From: Paenibacillus terrae
GTDB taxonomy: Bacteria > Bacillota > Bacilli > Paenibacillales > Paenibacillaceae
DNA length: 64,000 bases
NCBI RefSeq assembly: GCF_005217525.1
Contig: NZ_PNXQ01000016.1
Location: 984,953 to 1,048,952 of the forward strand
Reading direction: 5' to 3'
Of this stretch, positions 35,763 to 44,698 are shown in pieces; position 1 is the stretch's first letter, and every line of letters begins with the position of its first letter. Below the pieces are notes generated by a model. That model saw only the letters and a list, made by a program, of their open reading frames with translations, was not told the origin of the DNA and did no database searches. The translations under genes were made by a program, and so were the position numbers.

Positions 35763-37445
35763 CTACTTTTCAATGCTTTTATACCATTCGTTCACTTCAT
35801 TTGTAATTTGTTCGCCTCCGGCAGTCTTCCACGTCTGCACGAAGGTGTCAAAGGCCGAAATCGGCTGTTTACCATAAATAATTTCATTGAAGGTCTGGTT
35901 TTCGATTTTGTCCAGATAGTCCTTTTTGGCCTTCATCGTTGGTGTAGTAGGCCCCGTGAACTGATCCTTCATGGAGATGTCCTTTTGTTCCATCAACACC
36001 TTGGCAGCCGCAGGAGTACCTTTCCCGTAATTAACCATTACATCCTTCTCTAGACGGGTCTTCGCTTCCCCGCCGTTAGCCAAGCTTAACAAAGCTTTCA
36101 TTTGGGCATCAGGTATACGCGCACCATCACGAACCAGCAAATAACGAACAGAGTTTACATAACCTCCTGCTATTTTGTCGATAGGCAACAGCTTTCCACT
36201 CGCATCCAAATCATAGTCGTAGCCTTTAAACATCCCGTTCGCCAAATCCCCTTCCGGTTTGACATTTGCAAAGTGATCAAACAGGTAATTTTGATAGGTG
36301 AAAAAAGCTTCAGGATGCTGCATTTGTTTGTTGATCAGTACGACACCATTGGTGTATTGCGTACCGTGCCGCATGGCTTTGTTGTCAGGCCCCACTGGGA
36401 TCTTGATCGGCTTCCATACAGCGCTCTTCACATTTTTCACCGTATCCTGGAGCGGCCAGCCACTCATCCAGTATGGACCAGGAATCATACCTGCTGTTCC
36501 CGCGACTGTGGGTTCTTTCGTCTTATTCTCATCCCATAATGCTGCTTCCTGAGGGATATATCCCTTTTTAAGCCACTCGCTAAGCTTTTGTAAACCCGGC
36601 TTCATGCCAGGCTGCACGGAGCCATATTCCAGACTGCCGTTCGTACCTTTGTTCCACTGTTGCGGGAGTGTACCGTATGCCCCGAAAATCCAGGACGGGT
36701 CACCCATCCAAGTGTTCATGGACTTTTTGAAACCGATGCTGAGCGGAATAACTTTGTCCGGAGACAATCCATCCGGATTTTTGTTTTTAAAAGCATCCAT
36801 CACTTTTTCCAGTTCATCCATCGTCTGAGGGGCCTTCATGCCCAGCTTGTCCAGCCAATCCTGTCGTACCCACAACACATAGTCGTGATTATAGGCGAAA
36901 TCAAGTACAGGAATACCCATTTTTTTGCCATCCCGACTATACTGGTTCCATACGTTCGTATCCTGATTCATCGCTTGCTTCCAGGAATCCGAAGCATACT
37001 TATCGAATAACGGACCCGCTTCTGCAAACATGCCGGAATCGATCATATCCTGCGCCAGTTGCTCATTCTCCGTCCCCAGTACAACGACGTCCGGCATCTC
37101 CTGACCTGAGGACATAGCCAAACGCAGCTTGGTGGCAAATGCACCATTCGTATCCGTGACAGACCAGAGTGATTTAATATTAATACCGAATTTCTCTTTA
37201 GCCCATTTCGTCGCAACGTTATTTTCGATAGATTCACCATTTTTAAATTTTAAGGCGGGATCTACACCCCATACCGTGGAAATTGTGACTTCCGGATTGT
37301 ATTTTTCTTTGTATACGTTTTCAGTTTTAGCTGTGCTATTGGTATCTCCACCACTCCCTGTACCAGAGCAGCCCACAAGGCCAACTCCTAATACCATAGT
37401 TGCGGCGAGCAACGACAACAGCTTTTTTTTTGAATGAACTCGCAT
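35763..37445 (-). CDS. Extracellular solute-binding lipoprotein (LplA type)
   Basis: Membrane-anchored receptor of the ABC importer. A type II signal peptide ends in the lipobox LVGC with lipidated Cys26, followed by a Gly/Ser-rich linker. The ~530-residue family 1-like binding domain contains GMIPGPYWMSGWPLQD and WMGDPSWIFGAYGTLPQQW, features of the large LplA subgroup. It has 560 residues. ATG 37445 follows GAGGGGG with 6-base spacing, and 33 residues of the longest frame are rejected. By context the ligand is probably galacto-oligosaccharide. A TATAAT at 37482-37487 lies upstream. Confidence 0.92.
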   Translation of the reverse strand: MRVHSKKKLLSLLAATMVLGVGLVGCSGTGSGGDTNSTAKTENVYKEKYNPEVTISTVWGVDPALKFKNGESIENNVATKWAKEKFGINIKSLWSVTDTNGAFATKLRLAMSSGQEMPDVVVLGTENEQLAQDMIDSGMFAEAGPLFDKYASDSWKQAMNQDTNVWNQYSRDGKKMGIPVLDFAYNHDYVLWVRQDWLDKLGMKAPQTMDELEKVMDAFKNKNPDGLSPDKVIPLSIGFKKSMNTWMGDPSWIFGAYGTLPQQWNKGTNGSLEYGSVQPGMKPGLQKLSEWLKKGYIPQEAALWDENKTKEPTVAGTAGMIPGPYWMSGWPLQDTVKNVKSAVWKPIKIPVGPDNKAMRHGTQYTNGVVLINKQMQHPEAFFTYQNYLFDHFANVKPEGDLANGMFKGYDYDLDASGKLLPIDKIAGGYVNSVRYLLVRDGARIPDAQMKALLSLANGGEAKTRLEKDVMVNYGKGTPAAAKVLMEQKDISMKDQFTGPTTPTMKAKKDYLDKIENQTFNEIIYGKQPISAFDTFVQTWKTAGGEQITNEVNEWYKSIEK

Positions 37446-37481
37446 ATTGTTCCCCCTCAAAAAATCATTTTCTACTCTTTT

Positions 37482-37582
37482 ATTATAAGAGGGCTTTACT
37501 ACGCAGCCTATGTCACAAAATAAATATTTCTGCACCTTTCCCAACTGATCTTTACTATTCTCTTCTTGGTCTCATCTTTACT
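37482..37582 (-). promoter_or_regulatory. Promoter and repeated AGTAAAG elements upstream of the binding-protein gene
   Basis: On the minus strand a perfect -10 TATAAT lies at 37482-37487, with AGTAAAG (37494-37500) between it and a poor -35. Two perfect AGTAAAGAT repeats lie further upstream at 37548-37556 and 37574-37582, 26 bases apart. The second runs into the stop codon of the response regulator. A poor -35 plus spaced direct repeats is the pattern expected for activation by an AraC-family regulator such as the one encoded next door. Confidence 0.45.
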
Positions 37583-39275
37583 GGTCCCGAAATTCATGTG
37601 GAGTCATTCCGTAATGCTTTTTGAACATCTTACTGAAATATTGGGGATTCTGATAGCCCAGTTCGGTTGTAATTTCATAAATTTTTTTGTTGGAATACTT
37701 GAGTAGATAAAGAGCCCGCTCCATTCTCATTCGGATGATATAATCTCCCAGACCTTCTCCGGTTTCAGCTTTATAGATTTTCGACAAATAGACCGGATGA
37801 AGATAAACCTGATCGGCAATCGTCTTAACAGACAGCTCCTGACCTTTATCCTGGAAGATGAGCTCCTGAACCTGTTTGACCACGTAGCTTTTGGCGCTTT
37901 GCTCACTTGCAGACCATTCCGATTTCAGCTTGTTCATCATGGAGAATATCCATTCCTTCAGGTTGGAGAACGATTGAACCATTTTCTGCGCATGCAACGG
38001 GTCGAAGCCTGTTTGATCCATCTGCGTAATGAAGCGACCTTGCTTGTGTGCCGTGTACATAAAGGCGCTCGTAACCGAGATAAACAGCTCATATAAATGT
38101 TCGCGGGTATACCCTGCTTCCTCTATCTTCCCAAATACACGGTTCAGCTTCGCCTCAGCCTCCTCCCATTGCCTAGACTCCAGTAAATGAGTGAGCGTAG
38201 GAGGCATGTATAGTCCCTCCAGCGACTTGACCGACCTGTGAGACTGTTCTGTCTGCTCATCCACAAATAGCAACGTATCCGTCTCCTCCTGGTGGTTCCA
38301 GTATAAGGATCTTATCGCCGTCTGATATGCCTTAGGCAGCTCCTCCGGGAACATAAACCAACCTGTTACTGTGACGTAAATGTCCCCTTTCAAGTAATTG
38401 CTCACATTTTTCCGAAAGGTTTCGATAGTCGCCCGCAAAATACTACTATGCTCGTCCATACTAATTTCTGTTAATCGCTTCATTTCATGCTGTTCTGGGA
38501 CATCATCTGATCCTTCTTCATGATCCATACCATACTTTTCCCTATTGTTATTCCAATTTGCTTCTATTAATACAATTAAGCAATCATGTGGCGCTTTACA
38601 GTGCCAGACGTGAAAATCGGGTGCGAACACTTCTTCAGCAATATTCCCAATCGCATACTCGATTAAGGATATAGAATGATAATCCATATCAGAAAAATGC
38701 TTGCCCATCTGAATGAGCAGCATACCTGCGGGGTGTCCCGTACGTAACATAATTTCGTACTGAGATAACCTATCTTCTATCATTTGTGCAGACAAATCAC
38801 GTCCAAGTACCAAATCGTGCATTAAGTGGGTGCGCAGCACACCAAAATCCGTCCGGCGGTTATACTGTAATTGATGTACCTTGTTAAAAGCCTCCCATTC
38901 TTCCTTTAGCGAATCTATGGCAGCTGATACACATTTCATAAACTCTTCATCATCCACCGGTTTTAAAATATAATCAAAAGCCTTAAGCTGAAGTGCCTTT
39001 TTAGCATATTCAAAATCGGCATAGCCTGTTAGTAGCAAACATCGGATATGCGGCCATCGTTCGTTTACCTCAACAATCAACTCTAATCCTGTCATGCCCG
39101 GCATACGAATATCCGTAACCAGAATATCAATATCATACGCTTCCAGCACATCCACTGCTGCTAATGCGGAAACCGCTTGATGAACCCTCTCAATACCCAA
39201 CGCCTCCCATGGAATCGTAGCTGCCAGGCTTTCTGTTACATAGCTCTCATCATCTACCAGTAATATCTGAACCAT
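37578..39275 (-). CDS. Response regulator, AraC family (YesN-like)
   Basis: Transcription activator of a two-component pair. The N-terminal receiver domain (1-125) has the phospho-acceptor Asp55 in ILVTDIRMPGMTG, with the acidic DDE at 8-10 and Lys in YILKPVDD. A long middle region follows, then a C-terminal AraC DNA-binding domain (about 465-565) with TIADQVYLHPVYLSKIYKAETGEGLGDYI and ELGYQNPQYFSKMFKKHYGMTPHEFR. It has 565 residues. Its start overlaps the sensor kinase gene by 26 bases. It probably activates the galactan transport genes directly downstream. Confidence 0.93.
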   Translation of the reverse strand: MVQILLVDDESYVTESLAATIPWEALGIERVHQAVSALAAVDVLEAYDIDILVTDIRMPGMTGLELIVEVNERWPHIRCLLLTGYADFEYAKKALQLKAFDYILKPVDDEEFMKCVSAAIDSLKEEWEAFNKVHQLQYNRRTDFGVLRTHLMHDLVLGRDLSAQMIEDRLSQYEIMLRTGHPAGMLLIQMGKHFSDMDYHSISLIEYAIGNIAEEVFAPDFHVWHCKAPHDCLIVLIEANWNNNREKYGMDHEEGSDDVPEQHEMKRLTEISMDEHSSILRATIETFRKNVSNYLKGDIYVTVTGWFMFPEELPKAYQTAIRSLYWNHQEETDTLLFVDEQTEQSHRSVKSLEGLYMPPTLTHLLESRQWEEAEAKLNRVFGKIEEAGYTREHLYELFISVTSAFMYTAHKQGRFITQMDQTGFDPLHAQKMVQSFSNLKEWIFSMMNKLKSEWSASEQSAKSYVVKQVQELIFQDKGQELSVKTIADQVYLHPVYLSKIYKAETGEGLGDYIIRMRMERALYLLKYSNKKIYEITTELGYQNPQYFSKMFKKHYGMTPHEFRDQ

Positions 39276-41076
39276 CAGATCCCTCCATTTTAACCATATT
39301 CGAATTTGACGAAGGTTTGAGCTTGATCAAGCTATTCGCCTGCTCTTCTTCTGCTAATAGCGGCCATTTTAAAACGGCACGCAGTCCTCCCAAAGGTGAC
39401 AATGAGAAGCCCAGTCCGGCGTCTTCCCCAAAATGTAATCGCATTCGCTGATGCACATTCCATAAACCATAGCCGCTTTCCTCTTCCACAGGCTTGTCAA
39501 GTGCTGATCTCAGGGATGTTATGGCCTCCCCTCCCAAACCGAGTCCGTTATCATCTACAATCAAGCACATATATGGGCCGATCTGTTCCGTTGTAATGTG
39601 GATTATCCCATCCTCTGCTTGAGGTTCTATCCCATGCAGCACCGCGTTTTCTACTAGTGGTTGCACTACAAGCAGCGGAATCAGCAGACTGTTGGCCTGC
39701 GGAGAAACATGAATTGAAAATGTTAGCCGCGGCATACGCATCTGCTGAATTTTCAAATAATAATGAACAAACTCGATTTCCTCCGATAAAGGTACCAAAT
39801 CCCGTTCCTGTCTTGTCGTATAACGATAATACTTGGACAAATTATGAGCCATTGCCACGACCGCCTCATGATTACGCAGCTTCGCCATACTTGTAATAAA
39901 AGAAAAACAATTATAGAAAAAGTGTGGATTGATTTGTGACTGGAGCTGCTTTAGACGCGCTTCCTTCACATGTAGCTTCTCAACATATACCTTTTCAAAC
40001 AGCTCCTGAATCTGTCCGACCATCAAATTAAATTGACGAGCTAGAAAAGCAAACTCATGACTTCCCTTCGGACTCAATCGGACAGCATAGTCCCCATCCT
40101 TTAATCTCCGAAATGCCCGCACTAGCTGAAGAATTGGCACTTGCACCTGTGAATGAAGCAGATAAGCACCAATGAAGCCTACCAGCAGCAAGCCAACAAC
40201 GGTTATATAAAATAGTCGGTTAGATGTGTAAATCGGAGACATCATATCGGACAGAGGCATGTAGTCAATCAAATACCAGCCCGTCGTTTGTGAAAGAACG
40301 GCGTGAACAAGGTAACTCTCTTCTCCAACTTTCACGGTCAGATTATCAACTTCATGCAGTCCCATCTTCTCCAGTTTCGTAATCAGCTTACCTGACAGCT
40401 CTTCATTGGCAGTACGATTATAGATCACTCCCACGCCTTTTTTATAATAAAAAGGCTCCTTCCGTCCATCACCTTTGAAGCGGTCAAGCATGTCCTGAAT
40501 ATTGCTGCTGTCAAATTCGACCTTAATAATCGTATTAGCGCTATCCAGATTACCAAGTGAAGAAAACGGGGACAATGTATACAATGAAAATATAAACTGA
40601 TCCTTCCCATATATCTTTTTTTTAGATACCTGCCAGCCGTTTTTAATCACTTGCGTTAATTCTTTCTGATCATAAAAACTGGCTCCTTTTTCTGATACAA
40701 CACGTCCAAGCGAAGGTGAATAAATATTCAGACTCGTTCTCCAATTCGATGAGCTTTCTTGAAGTCCAAGCTTGGTTTGGATCCGTTTGACAAGGTTAAT
40801 GCCATCCAGGTTGAGGGTCTTGTCCTTTAAAAAAATCGCTTGAAAACTGGCTACATCAGGATCATGAATCAGCAGATGCGGCCAGGAGGATATCATTTCA
40901 ATATTCGTATTTACCTGATTTTGAAAAAAAGTCAACTGATTATAATTAGACTGATTCAGTTCCTTACGCAACACGTCTGTCGTTGTCTGGTTCGAATAGA
41001 CATATAGGATTAGCACAGGAATAAGCAATACGATAACGATAGAGACGATTTTAGTATAAAAATTAAATTTTAACAT
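39250..41076 (-). CDS. Sensor histidine kinase (YesM-like)
   Basis: Membrane sensor kinase with TM1 (about 8-30), an extracellular sensor region of about 250 residues, TM2 (about 286-310), HAMP, a His_kinase domain with the phospho-histidine in LQSQINPHFFYNCFSF, and a C-terminal ATPase with LVVQPLVENAVLHGI and DDNGLG. It is the upstream member of the two-component pair. The start is uncertain: ATG 41076 puts the first helix at the N-terminus, with AGAGGAT 13 bases upstream, while GTG 41100 and ATG 41091 are alternatives. It likely senses galactan breakdown products or the loaded binding protein. Confidence 0.9.
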   Translation of the reverse strand: MLKFNFYTKIVSIVIVLLIPVLILYVYSNQTTTDVLRKELNQSNYNQLTFFQNQVNTNIEMISSWPHLLIHDPDVASFQAIFLKDKTLNLDGINLVKRIQTKLGLQESSSNWRTSLNIYSPSLGRVVSEKGASFYDQKELTQVIKNGWQVSKKKIYGKDQFIFSLYTLSPFSSLGNLDSANTIIKVEFDSSNIQDMLDRFKGDGRKEPFYYKKGVGVIYNRTANEELSGKLITKLEKMGLHEVDNLTVKVGEESYLVHAVLSQTTGWYLIDYMPLSDMMSPIYTSNRLFYITVVGLLLVGFIGAYLLHSQVQVPILQLVRAFRRLKDGDYAVRLSPKGSHEFAFLARQFNLMVGQIQELFEKVYVEKLHVKEARLKQLQSQINPHFFYNCFSFITSMAKLRNHEAVVAMAHNLSKYYRYTTRQERDLVPLSEEIEFVHYYLKIQQMRMPRLTFSIHVSPQANSLLIPLLVVQPLVENAVLHGIEPQAEDGIIHITTEQIGPYMCLIVDDNGLGLGGEAITSLRSALDKPVEEESGYGLWNVHQRMRLHFGEDAGLGFSLSPLGGLRAVLKWPLLAEEEQANSLIKLKPSSNSNMVKMEGSDGSDITGR

Positions 41077-41192
41077 GTGGTCTATACACATCCTCTGCAC
41101 AAAAAACAGGCATACTTAAATGGTATGCCAGAGCCCTGACCTTCGTTGCCGTCAGTACATACTATACATTATAAATGGTTGGCGGTGATAAA

Positions 41193-41393
41193 ATGTTTGA
41201 TGCTAAGCAAATGGAATGGTTCAATCAATTATCCGCTGAAGATCTGGCTATTTTAGGTGCCGGCTTTACTACACTAGGTGATTTTTTTGCTTTTTTGGCA
41301 TTGATTAGAGCCAAGCAGGAGCCTGCTAAGGATAATAATTTTGTGGCTCTGGTTAGGACCAAACAGGAGCCTACTAAGGGAAAAAAAAAGTAA
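41193..41393 (+). CDS. Small hypothetical protein with a repeated C-terminal motif
   Basis: 66-residue protein beginning MFDAKQMEWFNQLSAEDL, followed by a hydrophobic stretch LAILGAGFTTLGDFFAFLAL that could span a membrane. The tail contains two related copies, ALIRAKQEPAK and ALVRTKQEPTK, and ends in a lysine run. GGCGGTGATAA precedes ATG 41193. Divergent from the sensor kinase gene. Unrecognised. The repeat suggests internal duplication of about 48 bp. Confidence 0.55.
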   Translation: MFDAKQMEWFNQLSAEDLAILGAGFTTLGDFFAFLALIRAKQEPAKDNNFVALVRTKQEPTKGKKK

Positions 41394-41414
41394 CGATACG
41401 ATCTCATAAGATTA

Positions 41415-41852
41415 TTATTTGACGACAAATTTTACGCGAGTTCCATCCTCAAACTCATCCAGTTGGTGACTGACCCATGATCCTGCCCCACGATTATCCT
41501 TAGGAGCTATGTATTTGACATTTGCACCTTTGCCACCTTCTGCGCACATAGCCATCGGCCATTCGTCACGATCGTATCCTTTACGAGTGGGAACTCCTGC
41601 AAGCGAATGCTTGCGATTTTGCTCGGCTCCTTCGCGGTCAATTGTGCATATGGATGATTTCCCCGCCTGAATGGCTTCCTTGATATGCTGCGCCGTTTCA
41701 GGATAACGACCTGACGGAAATTGCAGCGTAACCTGAGACGATGAAGGCGGGTTCACTCCTGTCGTTTTCGTAAGAAGATTGCCACCTTCAAACCAATACA
41801 CGCCAGCAGCTAGCAGCACTAGAGTTATAAAACTTAACAGCTTTTTCTTCAA
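41415..41852 (-). CDS. NucA/NucB-like secreted or membrane-anchored deoxyribonuclease
   Basis: Similar to the sporulation/competence nucleases NucA and NucB. A short basic N-terminus and hydrophobic segment (KKKLLSFITLVLLAAGVYWF) act as signal or anchor. The nuclease core carries CTIDREGAEQNRKHSL and GYDRDEWPMAMCAEGG, the conserved family block with the likely catalytic Asp-Glu, plus DNRGAGSWVSHQL. I choose the TTG at 41852 (145 aa), because GGAGGGAAGAGGGG precedes it and it places the signal peptide at the N-terminus. The frame from 41894, also TTG, lacks a ribosome site. Likely role: degrading extracellular DNA. Confidence 0.85.
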   Translation of the reverse strand: MKKKLLSFITLVLLAAGVYWFEGGNLLTKTTGVNPPSSSQVTLQFPSGRYPETAQHIKEAIQAGKSSICTIDREGAEQNRKHSLAGVPTRKGYDRDEWPMAMCAEGGKGANVKYIAPKDNRGAGSWVSHQLDEFEDGTRVKFVVK

Positions 41853-41937
41853 TTCCCCTCTTCCCTCCAAGCTATTCCAGTGGATAACCTTCAATCAAGG
41901 AAATCCCCGAACTTTATTTTTCTATAGCATACCCGAC

Positions 41938-42030
41938 TCAATGAGATATCCAGCGGACAAATCCGAAGAAGGCACACCACAGGAGAAGACTGATCAATAT
42001 TCCCCAAAATAAACCTTTAAAAAGCTTCAT
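41938..42030 (-). CDS. Very small membrane protein (30 aa)
   Basis: MKLFKGLFWGILISLLLWCAF followed by FGFVRWISH: a basic start, one hydrophobic helix and a basic end, resembling the single-helix small proteins common in Bacillales. GAAAGG is about 13 bases upstream, which is poor spacing. The frame extends upstream to 42123 without family-like sequence. Function unknown; the call rests on composition alone. Confidence 0.4.
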   Translation of the reverse strand: MKLFKGLFWGILISLLLWCAFFGFVRWISH

Positions 42031-42308
42031 ACCGCACTGACAACCTTTCCGACTGGGCTTTGCTCTAGTATAACATGTCAGAAAGACTGTTGTCGCAACA
42101 TGCCCCGCATATAGCTTAATCATAAATATTTTAATTTTAAAATATAATAATTTGAAGATAAATCGGAAGCATTCCGGAAATTAGTCCCATCTCCATTGGA
42201 AATGACAATTATGATATAAAAAAAATCACATTTTAATCAAAATTTAATGAAAATTTTCCGAAAATGATGTATAATTATTGACATAATAAAACGTACGAGG
42301 TGATCATC

Positions 42309-42611
42309 ATGGCATTATTAAACAGAGTACAGGAGTTAAAATTGCAACTGCCTAGCGAGCATCATAGTATTTCACATTACGTGGAGCATGCGCTGCATTC
42401 AATTGACAGTTTTGTTGAGCAACATCGTCAATTTATAGCCGCTCAGGCTTTGTATGGTGAAAAAATTAACGGCACGGAAGAAAGACTGTTCCGAGATACC
42501 ATTTCCGAGATTAAAGCTCAACTGGTGGCCACGCTGGAAAAGACGGTTGAAGACTTCTCACACAAAGGCGACAAACACTGGAAGAACCATTATCAGGACG
42601 GCGTAGAATAA
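42309..42611 (+). CDS. Hypothetical helical protein, 100 aa
   Basis: Not recognised. The sequence is His- and Gln-rich and appears all-helical (LLNRVQELKLQLPSEHHSI, RQFIAAQALYGEKINGTEE, LVATLEKTVEDFSHKGDKHW), without signal peptide or metal motif of a known type. GAGGTGAT lies 4 bases before ATG 42309, and TATAAT (42270-42275) could be its -10. It is followed by a strong terminator, so it is a single-gene unit. Confidence 0.65.
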   Translation: MALLNRVQELKLQLPSEHHSISHYVEHALHSIDSFVEQHRQFIAAQALYGEKINGTEERLFRDTISEIKAQLVATLEKTVEDFSHKGDKHWKNHYQDGVE

Positions 42612-42615
42612 GTTG

Positions 42616-42659
42616 AAAAATAACCCCTGGTCATTGATTATCGACCGGGGTTATTTTTG
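42616..42659. terminator. Terminator between two converging genes near 42.6 kb
   Basis: AATAACCCC and GGGGTTATT arms with GGTC/GACC continuing the stem after a one-base bulge, and a T run on the right, A run on the left. Confidence 0.85.
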
Positions 42660-42687
42660 CATAAGCGATATGCGCAATATATGAAGA

Positions 42688-44577
42688 CTATTTTAACACT
42701 CTGACAGAGGTGGCTACAGTCTTACCGTTAAAAACCACTTTAATACTGGAATTTCCGTAAGCCAATGCCTTCACCTGTCCCCCGCTAACCTGTACGATAG
42801 AAGGCATGGAGGAAGTCCATACCGCTGAACTTGTCACATTGGTAATTGCGCCTGTGTCATAAACCGCATTAACACTCAGCACTTGAGAGGAACCGTTCGG
42901 AAGCTTCAAGTTCTTGTTACTCAATACCAGCTTGAGCAGCTTAGGTGTAACCTTGATCTCAATGTTAAACGACTTATTCTGGTATGTGCCCGTAATCGTC
43001 GCTGTTCCAATCCCTACCGCTTTGATGGCTGAACCTTTTACAATCACCACGGAAGCATTGGATGTAGTCCATTTCACTTTGTTACTGAGCGTCACTTTTT
43101 TACCATCTGTATATGCACCGATGACCTTGACGGATTGGCTTCCCTTCAAATTCATGTCAGCGCTTGAAAGGCTTGGCGTCAACGTAGAAATAGTTCCTTC
43201 TACGATGACAGGCACTTTCACATATTTATTCAAATACATAGCCTTAATTCCAGAGTTACCACCACTTACTGCTTTTACCTTGCCATTTCCCACTGTTACG
43301 GCCGCAGTAGTACCCACCCAGCTTACCTGATTCGTAACATCGAGCGTACCACCACCAGCCATTTGAGCTTTTACCGTGGGAACACTCACTTCTTGTCCGG
43401 CTACCAGCACATACTTTTTCTCGGAAGCGGTCAGCTTGAGAACTTTGTATTGCACGGTTACCGGAATATCCAGCTTGATGGCACCCAATGTAGCTGTCAA
43501 TGTCGCGCTACCCGGGCTCACTGCAACCAGCTTACCGTCTGCGATTTTGACAACACTTTCATTGCTCAGGCTCCATTTTACATCAGATTGTACTGCTTTT
43601 TTGGCTCCATTGACCAAGTAAGCAGATATGCTCGGAAGAGCCGTTTTGCTTCCTGTTTCGAGAGATAAGCTTGCTTTGCTAGATATCAGTTTTTCAATGG
43701 TCGGCAATACGCTGACCTTCACGGTCTTACTCAAACCGTGATAGGACACAGTAATTACCGAATTTCCTGCGTCCATTGGGCTAATTTTCCCTTGCTCCAC
43801 TGTGGCAACCAGCGGATTGGAGGAAGTCCATTCAGCCGTACTGGTGACATCCGTTTTACCTCCGGTAAGGTTCACATCGGTCGCATTGACCTGAATTGGT
43901 GAACTACCCAGGAAGACCGATTGGGAAGCGGATGGACTCAATATTAATGCCTGGGAAGAGGAACGTACATACACGATCGTTTGTGCTTTGAGTTCATCTT
44001 TGCTTGCTTTAATGTAAGTCATGCCCTTGGCAAGCGGTCGAACCAGACCATCTTCCACTGTAGCCACGGACGGATTCGTGGATGTCCATTCCACATCGGA
44101 TACTTTTTCTGTACCGCCCGCCGTAAGCGTACCTTGGACGATCAATTTCTTCGAATCTCCGCCCACCACCAGATTTAAGGGACCGGATGGATCTATTTGC
44201 AGCTTGCTGTAAGGCGATTTAACCGTAATCGTTGTGCTTACCGTTTGCTGTTCATATGTGGCAACAACCTTAATCTGCCCTTTTGATACTGGAGTAATGA
44301 GTCCCTTATCTACCTTTAATATGCTTGAGTCTCCAGAGATCCATGCTGCCTTTTGGGTAACATCCTCTTTATCAGACTCTGTCACATTCCACACTTTTAA
44401 TTGGGCAGGGCTTCCACCCAGATTCAATGTAGTCGTATTTTGACTGTCCCACTGTACCGTAGAGGTCTTGCTCTCCTCTGCCGCCTGGATCAAACCCGCT
44501 GGCAATGCTGCAAATAAAAACATCAGCACAGCAAGTAAGAAGGTACTCCGTTTGCTCATACGTTTCATACGTTCCAT
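42688..44577 (-). CDS. Secreted protein of repeated bacterial Ig-like (Big2) domains
   Basis: Signal peptide (about 1-32) followed by roughly seven tandem Ig-like repeats of 80-90 residues. Each is marked by a pattern like VEWTSTNPSVATVEDGLVRPLAKG, VKWTTSNASVVIVKGSAIKAVGIG and AVWTSSMPSIVQVSGGQVKALAYG. No catalytic, S-layer or LPXTG anchor is visible, so the protein consists of repeats only. It has 629 residues. Big2 proteins usually act as surface adhesins or structural wall proteins. AAGGGAGAG lies 6 bases before the ATG. Repeats are diverged, not identical at DNA level. Confidence 0.88.
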   Translation of the reverse strand: MERMKRMSKRSTFLLAVLMFLFAALPAGLIQAAEESKTSTVQWDSQNTTTLNLGGSPAQLKVWNVTESDKEDVTQKAAWISGDSSILKVDKGLITPVSKGQIKVVATYEQQTVSTTITVKSPYSKLQIDPSGPLNLVVGGDSKKLIVQGTLTAGGTEKVSDVEWTSTNPSVATVEDGLVRPLAKGMTYIKASKDELKAQTIVYVRSSSQALILSPSASQSVFLGSSPIQVNATDVNLTGGKTDVTSTAEWTSSNPLVATVEQGKISPMDAGNSVITVSYHGLSKTVKVSVLPTIEKLISSKASLSLETGSKTALPSISAYLVNGAKKAVQSDVKWSLSNESVVKIADGKLVAVSPGSATLTATLGAIKLDIPVTVQYKVLKLTASEKKYVLVAGQEVSVPTVKAQMAGGGTLDVTNQVSWVGTTAAVTVGNGKVKAVSGGNSGIKAMYLNKYVKVPVIVEGTISTLTPSLSSADMNLKGSQSVKVIGAYTDGKKVTLSNKVKWTTSNASVVIVKGSAIKAVGIGTATITGTYQNKSFNIEIKVTPKLLKLVLSNKNLKLPNGSSQVLSVNAVYDTGAITNVTSSAVWTSSMPSIVQVSGGQVKALAYGNSSIKVVFNGKTVATSVRVLK

Positions 44578-44698
44578 TCGTTTCTCTCCCTTAGTTTCAG
44601 CTCTATAAAATAGGATATAATTAACAATCCCATTACCTTTATCGGTAAACAGCTACTTAATTTGAACCCTTAGGAAGAAAAAAGGTGGATTATAACAG

